Counted from the stretch's first letter, positions 23,515-36,534 are shown. The stretch: DNA of 64,000 bases from Amborella trichopoda (GCF_000471905.2 NW_006498507.1:5867671-5931670), one strand, 5' to 3'. Notes: generated by a model not told the origin, from the sequence alone. Program-made: numbers and translations.

Positions 23515-23900
23515 AAATGGACACTTCATTGGACACTCTACAAGAATGTCAAATGCATTTATAGAATTATCGACTGTCTGTATCCTTCAAGGGTCGACAC
23601 GTGGTCCATTTCCCTTGAACACTTGTGTCCTCATTTTATAGTGCGGATTCCACCCCACGTTTTGGATGTAATGAAAGAATTTGCCTCCTAACGCCTTGCA
23701 ACTCGCCAACTTCGATTTTATGATCCTCAACAAGATAAGTATCGCTCGAGTAAAAAGGACAGAAGTGACACTTCGTAATCCTTCTAGGAAATTATTTGGT
23801 AGTCCCACGGCCACAACATTAAGTTAGGAGCGTTTATTTGGCTCCAAAACAAAGCATTCCTATATGGGTGCAGTTGTTGGCATACGGATGCCTCCGTAGC
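23515..23900. other. intergenic, nothing recognised
   Basis: Moderately GC-balanced sequence before the tandem array. The minus-strand open frame at 23587-23814 has no recognisable domain. Confidence 0.4.
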
Positions 23901-23904
23901 TGTA

Positions 23905-26900
23905 GAGGTAAGGTGCACCTTCAAATTTTATCATGGTATATAATTTTAGAGAAATGACCTTGCGAGATCTTCACACAATCATGTGTGTAGGATATTAAAT
24001 GATCATCATTAAATTTGACAGAGATCTCTAGAAAAATCAAATCCCATACCCATGTGATAACTTTTCTAAAAATTTGTGCCAAATTTAATGGTGATCCTTG
24101 GAGGTCCTACACACATGGGTGTGAGAGGGTCTCATAAGATCGTTACTCGTAATTTTGATATAAAATGTTCTTAGGATTATCTCAAAATCTATTTTGATAT
24201 CTAATTAAAAAATTTTAAATTTCAAAAATGGTTAAAATCAAGTAGATCTATAAAAATATAAAAATCTTGAAAATGGATGGTGTAGATAATATGTTGTAAA
24301 ATGCACCATTTCTGAGACTTAAAATCTTTTTATTTTTCATGGTCATACATCTCGATGTCGAGATGATCAATCAAAAGATTTTTCAACATTAAAACTACCT
24401 TTTTCGATGGGTTTTTGAGGTGCATCTGTAGTTCTACATTATAAGATTGCATCCTTATATAAACATTTTCCTTCTTATATATCTAACATCAATTAGAAAA
24501 AATTAAAATTTGATTTTGAGCTCAAAGAATATTTCATAGGTTACCGTATGGATATGTATCGTGTATTGATATACATGGAGATATGTATCGTGTATTGATA
24601 TACATCATTGTGGATATCAATAGGTATATGTATTTGTATGGGTATATATTTTGATTGTCTAGTTAGTAATTATCAATAACTGTTGTATCTATCTAGAACT
24701 GTTATTTGCGTATATTTATATGTATCTTGTATATTTTTTATCAATTAATTTATCAATTAATAAAGAGAGAGTTCTCTACAGTATTATGAAATTCTAACAT
24801 AGTATCAGAGTCATAGACCTTGTGAGACCCTCACACAATCATGTGTGTAGGATATTAAATGATCATCATTAAATTTGGCAGAGATCTCTAGAAAAATCAA
24901 ATCCCATACCCATGTGATAACTTTTCTAAAAATTTGTGCCAAATTTAAAAGAGATCCTTTGAGGTCCTACACACATGGGTGTGAGAGGATCTCTTATGAT
25001 CGTTACTCGTAATTTTGATATAAAATGTTCTTAGGATTATCTCAAAATCTATTTTGAAATCTAATTAAAAAATTTTAAATTTCAAAAATGGTTAAAATCA
25101 AGTAGATCTATAAACATATAAAAATCTTGAAAATGGATGGTGTAGATAATATGTTGTAAAATGCACTGTTTCTGAGACTTAAAATCTTTTTATTTTCCAT
25201 GGTCATACATCTCGATGTCGAGATGATCAATCAAAGGGTTTTTCAACATTAAAACTACCTTTTTCGATGGGTTTTTGAGGTGCATCTGTAGTTCTACATT
25301 ATAAGATTGCATCCTTATATAAACATTTTCCTTCTTATATATCTAACATCAAATAGAAAAAATTAAAATTTGATTTTGAGCTCAAAGAATATTTCATAGG
25401 TTACCGTATGGATATGTATCGTGTATTGATATACATCATTGTGGAGATATGTATTGTGTATTGATATACATCATTGTGGAGATATGTACCGTGTATTGAT
25501 ATACATCATTGTGGATATCAATACGTATATGTATTTGTATGGGTATATATCTTGATTGTCTAGTTAGTAATTATCAATAACTGTTGTATCTATCTAGAAC
25601 TGTTATTTGCATATATTTATATGTATCTTGTATATTTTTTATCAATTAATAAAGAGAGAGTTCTCTACAGTATTATGAAATTCTAACATAGTATCAGAGT
25701 CATAGACCTTGTGAGACCCTCACACAATCATGTGTGTAGGATATTAAATGATTACCATTAAATTTGACAGAGATCTCTAGAAAAATCAAATCCCATACCC
25801 ATATGATAACTTTTCTAAAAATTTGTGCCAAATTTAATGGTGATACTTTGAGATTCTACACACATGGGTGTGAGAAGGTCTCATAGGATCGTTAGTCGTA
25901 ATTTTGATATAAAATGTTCTTAGGATTATCTCAAAATCTATTTTGATATCTAATTAAAAAATTTTAAATTTCAAAAATGGTTAAAATCAAGTAGATCTAT
26001 AAACATATAAAAATCTTGAAAATGGACGGTGTAGATAATATGTTGTAAAATGCACTATTTTTTAGACTTAAAAATCTTTTTATTTTTCATGGTCATATAT
26101 CTCGATGTCGAGATGATCAATCAAAAGGTTTTTCAACAGTAAAACTACCTTTTCCGACCGATTTTTGAGGTGCATCTGTAGTTCTATATTATAGGGTTGC
26201 ATCCTTATATAAACATTTTCCTTCTTATATATCTAACATCAATTAGAAAAAATTAAAATTTGATTTTGAGCTCAAAGAATGTTTCATAGGTTACCGTATG
26301 GATATGTATCGTGCATTGATATACATCATTGTGGAGATATGTATCGTGTATTGATATACATCATTGTGGATATCAATACGTATATGTATTTGTATGGGTA
26401 TATATCTTGATTGTCTAGTTAGTAATTATCGATAACTGTTGTATCTATCTAGAACTGTTATTTGCGTATATTTATATGTATCTTGTATATTTTTTATCAA
26501 TTAATTTATCAATTAATAAAGATAGAGTTCTCTATAGTATTATGAAATTCTAACATTGTATCAGAGTCATAGACCTTGTGAGACCCTCACACAATCATGT
26601 GTGTAGGATATTAAATGATTACCATTAAATTTGACAGAGATCTCTAGAAAAATCAAATCCCATACCCATGTGATAACTTTTCTAAAAATTTGTGCCAAAT
26701 TTAATGGTGATCAATTAATAAAGAGAGAGTTCTCTACTGTATTATGAAATTCTAACATTGTATCAGAGTCATAGACCTTGTGAGACCCTCACACAATCAT
26801 GTGTGTAGGATCTTAAATGATCACCATTAAATTTGGCACAGATCTCTAGAAAAATCAAATCTCATACCCATGTGATAACTTTTCTAAAAATTTGTGCCAA

Positions 26901-29357
26901 ATTTAATGGTGATCCTTGGAGGTCCTACACACATGGGTGTGAGAGGGTCTCATAGGATCGTTACTCGTAATTTTGATATAAAATGTTCATAGGATTATCT
27001 CAAAATCTATTTTGATATCTAATTAAAAAATTTTAAATTTCAAAAATGGTTAAAATCAAGTAGATCTATAAACATATAAAAATCTTGAAAATGGATGATG
27101 TAGATAATATGTTGTAAAATGCACTATTTTTTAGATTTAAAAATATTTTTATTTTTCATGGTCATACATCTCGATGTCGAGATGATCAATCAAAGGGTTT
27201 TTCAACATTAAAACTACCTTTTCCGACCGATTTTTGAGGTGCATCTGTAGTTCTATATTATAGGGTTGCATCCTTATATAAACATTTTCCTTCTTATATA
27301 TCTAACATCAATTAGAAAAAATTAAAATTTGATTTTGAGCTCAAAGAATGTTTCATAGGTTACCGTATGGATATGTATCGTGCATTGATATACATCATTG
27401 TGGAGATATGTATCGTGTATTGATATACATCATTGTGGATATCAATACATATATGTATTTGTATGGGTATATATCTTGATTGTCTAGTTAGTAATTATCG
27501 ATAACTGTTGTATCTATCTAGAACTGTTATTTGCGTATATTTATATGTGTCTTGTATATTTTTTATCAATTAATTTATCAATTAATAAAGAGAGAGCTCT
27601 CTACAGTAATATGAAATTCTAACATTGTATTAGAGTCATAGACCTTGTGAGACCCTTACACAATCATGTGTGTTGGATCTTAAATGATCACCATTAAATT
27701 TGGCAGAGATCTCTAGAAAAATCAAATCTCATACCCATGTGATAACTTTTCTAGAAATTTGTGCCAAATTTAATGGTGATCCTTGGAGGTCCTACACACA
27801 TGGGTGTGAGAGGGTCTCATAGGATCGTTACTCGTAATTTTGATATAAAATGTTCGTAGGATTATCTCAAAATCTATTTTGATATCTAATTAAAAAATTT
27901 TAAATTTCAAAAATGGTTAAAATCAAGTAGATCTATAAACATATAAAAGTCTTGAAAATGGATGATGTAGATAATATGTTGTAAAATGCACTATTTTTTA
28001 GATTTAAAAATATTTTTATTTTTCATGGTCATACATCTCGATGTCGAGATGATCAATCAAAGGGTTTTTCAACATTAAAACTGCCTTTTCCGACCGATTT
28101 TTGAGGTGCATCTGTAGTTCTATGTTATAGGGTTGCATCCTTATATAAACATTTTCCTTCTTATATATCTAACATCAATTAGAAAAAATTAAAATTTGAT
28201 TTTGAGCTCAAAGAATGTTTCATAGGTTACCGTATGGATATGTATCGTGCATTGATATACATCATTGTTGAGATATGTATCGTGTATTGATATACATCAT
28301 TGTGGATATCAATACGTATATGTATTTGTATGGGTATATATCTTGATTGTCTAGTTAGTAATTATCGATAACTGTTGTATCTATCTAGAACTGTTATTTG
28401 CGTATATTTATATGTGTCTTGTATATTTTTTATCAATTAATAAAGAGAGAGCTCTCTACAGTATTATGAAATTCTAACATTGTATCAGAGTCATAGACCT
28501 TGTGAGACCCTCACACAATCATGTGTGTAGGATCTTAAATGATCACCATTAAATTTGGCACAGATCTCTAGAAAAATCAAATCTCATACCCATGTGATAA
28601 CTTTTCTAGAAATTTGTGCCAAATTTAATGGTGATCCTTGGAGGTCCTACACACATGGGTGTGAGAGGGTCTCATAGGATCGTTACTCGTAATTTTGATA
28701 TAAAATATTCGTAGGATTATCTCAAAATCTATTTTGATATCTAATTAAAAAATTTTAAATTTCAAAAATGGTTAAAATCAAGTAGATCTATAAACATATA
28801 AAAATCTTGAAAATGGATGATGTAGATAATATGTTGTAAAATGCACTATTTTTTAGATTTAAAAATATTTTTATTTTTCATGGTCATACATCTCGATGTC
28901 GAGATGATCAATCAAAGGGTTTTTCAACATTAAAACTACCTTTTCCGACGAAATTTTGAGGTGCATTTGTAGTTCTATATTATAGGGTTGCATCCTTATA
29001 TAAACATTTTCCTTCTTATATATCTAACATCAATTAGAAAAAATTAAAATTTGATTTTGAGCTCAAAGAATGTTTCATAGGTTACCGTTTGGATATGTAT
29101 CGTGCATTGATATACATCATTGTGGAGATATTTATCGTGTATTGATATACATCATTGTGGATATCAATACGTATATGTATTTGTATGGGTATATATCTTG
29201 ATTGTCTAGTTAGTAATTATCATTAACTGTTGTATCTATCTAGAACTGTTATTTACGTATTTTTACATGTATCTATTATATTTTTTATCAATTAATTTAT
29301 CAATTAATAAAGAGAGAGTTTTCTACAGTGTTATGAAATTCTAACATAGTATCAGAA
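23905..29357. repeat. tandem array of about 860-bp units (six full plus one truncated)
   Basis: Unit starts (GACCTTG) at 23956, 24816, 25705, 26572 (truncated, 202 bp), 26774, 27641 and 28496 give full unit lengths of 855-889 bp. Each unit is a 200-bp foldback MITE-B, then the right part of a MITE-A, then an LTR fragment ending TCTAACA and a primer-binding-like (A/T)GTATCAGAGTC. Size differences come partly from 1-3 copies of a short GATATGTATCGTGTATTGAT repeat inside the LTR. The last unit runs straight into the interior of the retrotransposon at 29347, so the array is that element's 5' LTR plus its upstream flank, amplified. Confidence 0.9.
23950..24149. mobile_element. MITE-B (200-bp foldback) nested in MITE-A
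   Basis: Inverted arms contain CACACAATCATGTGTGTAGG and CCTACACACATGGGTGTGAG, with AAATTTGGCA/TGCCAAATTT nearer the centre. It is flanked by TAATTTTAG and TAATTTTGA (7 of 9 identical, 23941-23949 and 24150-24158) and splits a MITE-A whose halves lie on either side. The same foldback recurs in every array unit. Confidence 0.7.
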
Positions 29358-31272
29358 TCCTAGATTCCTTAACCTCATATTTGAACTCAAGGTTGCCGAA
29401 GCCTTTTTGCCCAGCGGCATATCCTCGTCGATGCCTCAGATTCATGTCCTGCCTATCTGCATCGACGCCTCATAACGTTCATGAAATTTCATGCTGTTTT
29501 CTCCTCAACTTTAGATATAAGCCCTACCGCCGTTGAGTTGTTTAAGTTATTTCAATTCATTGCCTCATCAAACTGAAACCCCAACCCGTGTAAAAAAAAA
29601 AAAGGGTTTGGTAGTCGAGCTCCGACAACCTTACGAAATAACTCTAGACTCTGAACTCTAGACCAGGCACTTGCTTCATGAAGTATGCGCTCTGACGTTG
29701 TTCGTGCAAGTCTTCACTGAATTTGTTCCAACTGTCGGTCCTCAACTTTATGTTTACGTTATGGAAAAATCTTAGGCAGCCACCATAGCATCCTGCTTGG
29801 AACTCCATGCTTTAGTGCACGATCATCGCATCCATTTGAACCAACTCTGCCTTCATGCTTTGCTTTGCAAAGGCTTTTTTTGCAAATTTGAACCCATCTC
29901 TTTTTCAGCCACTTTATACCTCCGCTTGACGTTGCCTACCTCTCTCTAATTTTTTTTTGGGTTGCATTAAAATTGTGCTTTGCCTTGCTATCAAATTCAA
30001 ATTATGCTTTGCCTCCGTCAAACCTTGACGTCCCTTGCAAACCTTATTCAAAACCCTCTTTTTTGAAATAATACCCAGGGAGTTGTGGATCGGTAGGTAT
30101 TTTTTTCTTGACAAAACACACTTTGCTATTTTATCTCTCTTGATTGCCTATCCGTCCCATCTGGAAAATGAGCTACTCCCTCTCTATTGATCGCCTATTT
30201 ACCCCATCTGGAAAATGGTCCTTCCGCCACTATGCATGTTTTGCCTCTGAATCCAGTATGCATGTTTTGCCCCTAGATCTTGAAATCTTATCAACCATTC
30301 TGAACTGATATGTTTATTGTTTTCCCTCTGGATCTTGAAATCTTATCAGCCACTCTGAATTGATCTTTTTTTATAATCAAGTTTTTTGTTACTCAATTCT
30401 GTCTGGTGATCGAGGTTTCCGTTACTCAATCCTGTGTGCTCGTCGATTTCTTTGTTACTCCATCCTATGTTCCGAAGGTCTGCCGTATGATGATCGAGTT
30501 CTTTGTTACTCGATCATATTTTTCAAAGGTCTATCATCTAATGATTGAGTTATTTGTTACACAATCCTATGTTATGAAGATCTGTTGGTCTGTGAGCTAC
30601 TGAATCTGTTGGCTCTTCCAAGCGTCATTTTGTCTTTCTCGGTTGTCTCGATTATGTTTTTCTTCTCAAGTGAAGATCTATATATTTTTTTTCTGTTCTT
30701 GAGGCCGTCTGTTGTTCCTGTATTCCTAAGGCCATCTGTTCTCGAGGATTGTTGACATGCTTTCTATGCTTGTTGTTCACGCATGTTTAAGCAATATGTG
30801 CTTGTTGTTATTGTTCAAGCAATAAGTGCTTGTTGCTCAACCAATTTCAGAATGGAGACCATTGCTTCTATTGGTCACTCCATGAAGGCCTGAACATCCA
30901 ACTCATTCGTTTATGCAACTTATTATTCAAATTCCAGCTACTTTGTGTCAAAGCATCTTGAGTTTGGGGGGAGTGTTAGCGTATGATATGTATCGTGTAT
31001 TGATATACATCATTATGGATCTAAGTACGGATAAGCATCTTGAGTTTGGGGCATCATTATGGATATCAGTACGGATATGTATATGTATGGGTATATATCT
31101 TGATATGATTAGGTGTCTAGTTAGTAATAATCAATAATTGTCCTATCTATCCAGAACTGTTATTAGCCGTATATTTATACGGGTCTTGGAAATTATTTAT
31201 CAATTAATAAATTTTATTTACTTTATCAATTAATAAATAGAGAGTTCTCTAAAAAATTCTAAAATTCTAACA
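29080..31272 (+). mobile_element. small non-autonomous LTR retrotransposon (copia-like features)
   Basis: 5' LTR 29080-29346 and 3' LTR 30974-31272 share CGTATG-ATATGTATCGTG through TTCTAACA. The 5' LTR is followed by TAGTATCAGAATCC, similar to the initiator-tRNA-Met primer site, and the 3' LTR is preceded by the purine tract GAGTTTGGGGGGAG. Flanking TCATA and CCATA agree at 4 of 5. The 1.6-kb interior has no gag or pol. Instead it contains repeated TGATCGAGTT-TTTGTTACTC phrases (30370-30560). The 3' LTR carries an internal copy of the AAGCATCTTGAGTTTGGGG segment next to the polypurine tract. A related interior occurs at 45040-46030. Confidence 0.75.
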
Positions 31273-32479
31273 CCATATTGTAGGGTTCTCAGGAACCCCT
31301 CCCTTGTGGAACTAATACTCTTATATATTGGGATCCCAAGATCGTGTACATAGTTGGCTAAATACGAAATAAATGAAGATAACTATAAATCAAGTACAAG
31401 AAATAAAATTGGCTTTTGATAGGGATCTTTCGTGAGAAGTAGGTCTTGCTCTTGGCGCTGTTAACGAAGCTACCGAAGCCGCGAATGAGAGATATGTATC
31501 TCTTTGAACAACAACAAAAGACCTCACAGTTTTCCCTTCTAAACCCGCTCTCCCGACCGATAACACAATCAAGCATTCTCATTTTTTCCACAAAAACAGG
31601 AAAGAGCATATTGAAAGCAACCAAGAGAGAATTTTCCACAACAACAGGAAAAAGCATATTGAAAACAACCAAGAGATTTTCTCTCTATAGAAGTGGAAAC
31701 TTAACCAACCTAAAATCCTATGTGAATACCGCCTCTCTCTTAGAGACCCATCTCTTTTTTGAAGATTCATTCCTATGACTGGGTGACCCTCAAAAGGTTA
31801 AGTATTATGTCTTTCTTGACTCTCTTTTATGAGATATGGCTTGGCCTTTTTTTTTTGCTCCCCAAGGAAGTCTTGTTTTTCTTTTTCCACAATACCTCAA
31901 TTTTTTGAATAAAATATAGGTGTGACGATTTTAATGATCACCAAACTTAACACATGTAAGTTCCTACCCAAACTTTGTACTCAAAGTCATGTACGTTCCT
32001 ACTAAAACTTTGTACTCAAACTCAATATGATGGACAATTAGATTGAAGAACACCAGATCTTTTGTTTATTGTCTTAATAAGAAAATTCTTGCAATGTGAA
32101 TCAAATATATGTTGACAAGTTGAAGTCATAGTACCTCTTCTAACTAAGTGTTTTCCCAAGGGATCAAATGATTATAGACCCACGGGACCACCTAATATGC
32201 CCCCCCTCCTTTGATAACAGTAACAAACTTGACACTGAGAGAAAGTATGCTATTTCATAGACAAAAACATAAGAGTAAAATAGCCATTACTTTCTTCTCA
32301 GTGCTGATAGACAAAAAGGAAGAGACACGTTTGAGATTTATGATGTTTTGAGATATGTTTGATGCTCTATGATAAACCTCTTGGAATATGTTTATTCTAG
32401 GCTTAGCCACTATACCCTAAAAACGCTCAACTTGTCTAGAAGCACAATATTACTCCAAGATACCACTGCAAAAAACTCA

Positions 32480-32521
<42 letters not shown>

Positions 32522-32890
32522 GATGTACATGCAATGAAGCAGTGTCACATGATTCATCTGAGGTACACCAGGACTCAGGGTAATTTGGCCTTGCCCTTTG
32601 GTTGAGGCCGAGTTACCCTAAGATGTGTGTACAACTAGTGTATATAAAGAAATTTTCAAAAACAAAATCTAAAAATTGTCAAAAATATAGATATGTACTA
32701 TTAATTTTTTTATGTATGATTTGGATGCTTTTGGCATATATTATTAAGTGTTTTTTTTTTGCTATAAATCCTTTTTTTTTTTTTTCTTGAAGTGTCTTGA
32801 ACTATAAATCGATGTTTGACATCTATTTTTCTAAACTTTTTTTAATACATTTGAAAATTTAAAGATTGCTTTTGGTTTTATTTTACTTTT
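31273..32890. other. intergenic, unclassified; short repeats only
   Basis: Contains a 45-bp direct repeat (about 31588-31678, phrase AACAGGAAA-AGCATATTGAAA twice) and a (CT)n(TA)n microsatellite at 32478-32518. No recognised gene. The open frame at 31446-31778 covers the 45-bp repeat and shows no domain. Confidence 0.4.
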
Positions 32891-32899
32891 ACCCTTCGT

Positions 32900-33795
32900 C
32901 TTATCAACTTCGATTTTGTTCAGTGCAATGGTGATGGCCTCACCATTCAAAAGAAGTAATTAGGATACAAGGTGTAAAATTGTCTAGAGAATTTAATTCG
33001 AAGTTGGTGGTTGAGGGTGATTCAATGAACGTAATAAAATGGATTACGCAGCAGATGGAGAGTCTTTGGTTCTTTAATGGATTAATAAGGGAGTTATTAG
33101 ATTGTTGCTCTGAGATGAAGTGCTTATTTGTACATGGATAACGAGAAAGAAATTGAAATTCAGAAAGAAATTGAAATTCAGAAGTAGATTTTCTTCCAAA
33201 AATGGGGTCTAATGCTCAAGTGTAAACAATTTTGTAGAAAGGGTCTCGTGCTATTTTTCTTGTTTGTTTTGATTATTGTATTGATATAGGGTGTGGTTTC
33301 TATAAGGTTCCTCCAACCTAAAACAATCCAATTAAGTCGCATGTTTAAATTTTATCATAACATATTATTTTGGAGTAAAGAATTATTAAGATTATCTCAA
33401 AATCTATTTTCATATCTAATTATACAATTTTAAACTCAAAAAATGGTTAAAATCAAGTAGATCTATAAACATATGAAAATCTTGAAAATGAACAGTCTAG
33501 ATAATGTGTTACAAGATGCACTATTTCTAAGACTCAAAGTTTTTTTATTTTTTCTTTTTATAATCATATATCTCACATGTCGAGATGATCAGTTAGAAGG
33601 TTTTTCAACATTAAAACGACCTTTTTTGATGGATTTTTGAAATGCATCTTTAATTCAACATTTTAAGATTGCAAATCTTATATAAACCATAAACTTTTTC
33701 CATTGTGGTTATAAGATGTATTGGCCATTGGCGAAATGTAATTTGTGTAAATTGTAATTGAATCAATAGAAAAGTCTTATTTTAAAAAAAAGAGA
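32900..33795 (+). pseudogene. LINE-type RNase H-like domain remnant
   Basis: The translation includes KLVVEGDSMNVIKWI and SLWFFNGLIRELLDCCSEM. These match the plant RNase H-like (RVT_3 type) domain at the C-terminus of non-LTR elements and related proteins. Several stops and a small direct repeat (AGAAAGAAATTGAAATTC twice near 33147) break it. The 3' tail (GTAATTGAATCAATAGAAAA then an A-rich run) appears after an intervening MITE-A. Tails like this one recur at the starts of blocks 2 and 3. Confidence 0.6.
33289..33705. mobile_element. MITE-A copy at the left edge of IDD block 1
   Basis: Begins GGGTGTGGTTTCTATAAGG and ends TTATATAAACC-ATAAACTTTTTCC. Family hallmarks GTAGATCTATAAACATATGA and TCGAGATGATCAGTTAGAAG are present. 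It splits the RNase H-like remnant from its A-rich tail. The corresponding position in blocks 2 and 3 carries only the right part of a MITE-A. Confidence 0.75.
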
Positions 33796-34142
33796 AAAAG
33801 AAATTCTCTCTCTCTCTCACACGTGTTTTGGATCGTCACTTGACTCTTGAATGTGGAATAGGGTTAGGGTCAAGTACGATTCGTCACCACTTTATTCCCA
33901 CAATCTTTCAACCAATTATCCCTCTTTATCTTCTTTATTTATTCATCAATCTACATTTTAGAGAGAGAGACAGTACCAATGAGAGAGAATACTAGATTTC
34001 AACACATAATCAGAGAGAGAGAGTGCATATGAGAGATGTCAACATAGAATCAATTGTTCTTGATATCTTTGCTTTAGTGGTTGGCAGCAGGCAATAACTG
34101 CGTGGAGAGAGAGAAAGGAGAGAGTTGGGATGAGATGGTGCC

Positions 34143-34150
34143 TATATAAA
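34143..34150 (+). promoter_or_regulatory. TATA box of the block 1 hairpin gene
   Basis: TATATAAA lies 78 bp before the predicted mature miRNA and is conserved at the same spacing in block 3 (52450) and nearly so in block 2 (43998). Confidence 0.6.
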
Positions 34151-34210
34151 CCCCTGTAATCAATGAAATAAGACATAATAAGAAGATGAAGTGTGATCAA
34201 AACTGAGGTG

Positions 34211-34303
34211 TTATCTCTTCACCTCCCTCAAAGGCTTCCCAATTTTTGAAGGAATTTATCAAGGTTCAAAGTCCTTTGAAATTGGGGACCGATGGGGGAG
34301 ACC
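34211..34303 (+). ncRNA. MIR477: miR477-like precursor hairpin, copy 1
   Basis: The 5' arm contains ACCTCCCTCAAAGGCTTCCC (from 34221), close to the miR477 5p sequence I recall from poplar and grapevine. The 3' arm (34272-34294, CTTTGAAATTGGGGACC then GATGGGGGAGACC) folds back on it. By eye, mature positions 3-10, 13-14 and 16-22 pair, with one mismatch at position 2, a two-base mismatch at 11-12 and a bulged base at 15. The stem continues below through ATCTCT/AGAGAT. The loop lies around TTATCAAGG. The TATA box upstream suggests its own short transcription unit. Family assignment is from memory; expression is unknown. Confidence 0.72.
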
Positions 34304-34720
34304 CAGAGATTGCACTTCAAAAAGACTAAAAGAAATTCGTGGGTTTTGTTTATTTTGTTACAGGTATCATTCTCTTACCTTGTTCATGAGTTTGATGCAG
34401 TTCTTCTTCATTTTTTATATTTTTTTGTTTTTTTATTTGTATATATTTATATTTATATTTGCATATGAGGACTGGCAGATATGTTGCCTCTCACATTTTC
34501 ACCCTTTAGAAATGTAGCATGCAGAAATAGTGCCTCTACCATACTTCCATTCTTTAAAATGAGAGGTTATGGAATAGGAAATCCTCTCTCTCAGACACAC
34601 AAATACACACCCACCACATTTGTGCATGTAAGGAAGCATCACTCATCACGGGCTACTCTCTCGTAGTTGGGTATGTAACAAAGTATCTCTCATCTTTGTC
34701 TACTCTCTCTCTCTCTCACT

Positions 34721-35220
34721 CAGTGTGCACAAACTCAGCTGGTCCAACTTGGAACCGGCCGGTTAAAACAAGAACTAGGCACTGACCGATCCGGTTTTGG
34801 CTGTCCTAACTGGGTATTTTTTAAAAAAAATTCAAAAAAAATGTATATAAAATCCTAAACAATAAGTAACTTGTTTATAATGTGTTTTTAAATTATTATT
34901 TTTATTATTATTTTGGCAAAGATTGCAAAGTGCTTTGGCTATGAATACTTAATTTTATATTTTTACCATATTTTTAAAAATTTTAAAAATACCTCTAGGC
35001 ACAAATCGAAAAATCCATTTGTTTCCTTATGTTTCAACTTTATTTAGATGTGTTTTCTTTAATCAAGCTTTAAATATGCATTTCATAATTTTTGGATTTG
35101 TTCTATATTTTTTTAATAATTTTTGGACCGGCCAGGAGGACAGTTAAACCGTCAAGTTTACCGGTTAATGAGACCTAACCTTTGGCCTGTTTCTGAGCCC
35201 AGTTCGATTTTTCCAACATT
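34721..35220. mobile_element. hAT-like element (CCGGTT family), block 1 copy
   Basis: Starts CAGTGTGCACAAACTCAGC and ends near TTTTTCCAACATT, with subterminal ACCGGCCGGTT and ACCGATCCGG motifs. It is in the same position as 46389-46857 and 52987-53427, so the insertion predates the block duplications. Confidence 0.65.
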
Positions 35221-35355
35221 AATCTCTATGTATGGACACCCACATGCCCATAATATAATTCATATGTATATTTCTGAGAAAATTATGATTGAGGTTAGTA
35301 AGCCATCCAGTTATCAAACAAAAGAGCAAAAGAAAAGTAAAAAATCAATAAAACC

Positions 35356-36254
35356 CTAAAAATCCCATATGGTCTTTCTATGGAAGCTTGATATTGACCT
35401 ACATGATGAAAACCAGACATTTTTGTCAAAACTCCCAACCATTTATGAGTTGGGGGGACCCTTTCCTATTTTTTGCCGAAGCTCTTTTGAAAGCACAGGC
35501 AAAAACAGGTGAAATAAAAGGACATTACTTTTATTTGTTGGTTCTATGTTTCCCACTCCAGCATCTCCCGTTGCCCATGTGAAGAGCACTCCATACCATC
35601 TCCATGGACCCTCCCACCTAAGAAATACACAGTCATTCTCTCTCCTGCTCTGTTAGCAGCATCTTCTCTCTCTAATCCCCTCACCATTGTCTCCCCTTCC
35701 AAAAATTCACCAGGCGGTTTAATGCTCCTCTCTCCATGAATCTTCTCTAGCTCGTTTGGAAACCCATTTGGGCTCCCCATGTACAAACCACTTGTCGAAT
35801 CGGGGAAGCCTCCGAGAAAGATGGGTGGGGCAATTGTGTTACTGCTAACCTTGGCTCCCATTTGTGCAGCTTTTTGCAATAAAGCAGTAGCGGACATGAA
35901 TGCATTTGAATCATTGAAAACTTTGGGTATTATTCCACTGATGATAAGAAACCCTCGCATTATACCGTAAAATGAAGAATCCGGCCTATTGGGTATGTGA
36001 ATGAGATTATGTGGCATGTTATTATTCATAGGATTAGTTATATCTTGATTGATGAATCCGGCCGGTTGGTATGTGAATGAGATTATGTGGCATGTTATTA
36101 TTCGTGGGATTAGTTATATCTTATTGATGAATGATGAATCCATGGTTTGTTGAGCTCTGGTGCTTCGCTTCGTAGTTGAGCTAGGCCCTGCTGCAACTTG
36201 TTCTCTTCTGCCAAATAATCACAGAATGCTCCGTGAGTTATGAAGCTGTCTCTC
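35356..36254 (-). pseudogene. IDD exon 3 pseudogene, block 1
   Basis: A copy of the last coding exon of the IDD gene. From the acceptor (TTTCAG, intact) it reads into RDSFITHRAFCD, then shows a stop-bearing change, an internal tandem duplication of about 80 bp (35980-36120), an MSATALLQKAAQMGAK segment, and YFLGGRVHG instead of DFLGVGVHG. A stop follows WET, and an insertion of about 80 bp (35435-35530) lies before the final tail. No exon 1 or 2 is present upstream. Open pieces such as 35544-36029 are remnants, not a gene. Confidence 0.88.
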
Positions 36255-36534
36255 CTGAAAGAGCAAGAAAATCAAATAAATTGAAGAACGATTTTGTTAG
36301 ACAAATTTTGTGGGGGCTTTATTACCATTTGAAGAACTTTTAATAAATTACCAGTACTACCCACGGTGGCTTGTTTTTTTTTTTTTAATTGCCCTTCTGT
36401 CTGGCAATAAAATGCTTAGATGGGTTAATATTGGAGGTTTACGTATCTCTTTAGATGTTTTTAGCAGTGTTCCCTTACTTGTCTCGGCTAATGTAGTAAA
36501 ATATTCCCAAAAAAGTTAAAAAAACTAGTAAAAA

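Noticed and set aside
23905..29357. CRISPR-like or centromeric satellite array
   Set aside because: Units are about 860 bp and composed of identifiable MITE and LTR pieces next to the parent element. No short regular repeats with unique spacers.
29914..30603. Small open frames in the LTR element interior
   Set aside because: They come from repeated GATCGAGTT-TTTGTTACTC phrases. No gag, pol or other domain can be recognised.
34211..34303. miR482/miR2118 precursor
   Set aside because: The G-rich 3' arm suggested it, but the 5' arm CTCCCTCAAAGGC matches the miR477 type and the TTCC-CC-ACCC signature of miR482/2118 is absent.
33960..34400. Solo LTR (TATA box, ATGAAATAAG, CT-rich segments)
   Set aside because: No TG..CA boundaries or target duplication, and the conserved core is explained by a small transcription unit with a hairpin. 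Not fully excluded.
35544..36029. 161-aa minus-strand open frame as a separate short IDD protein
   Set aside because: It is the middle of a damaged copy of IDD exon 3, with no start, zinc fingers or upstream exons, and with a premature stop and rearrangements on both sides.
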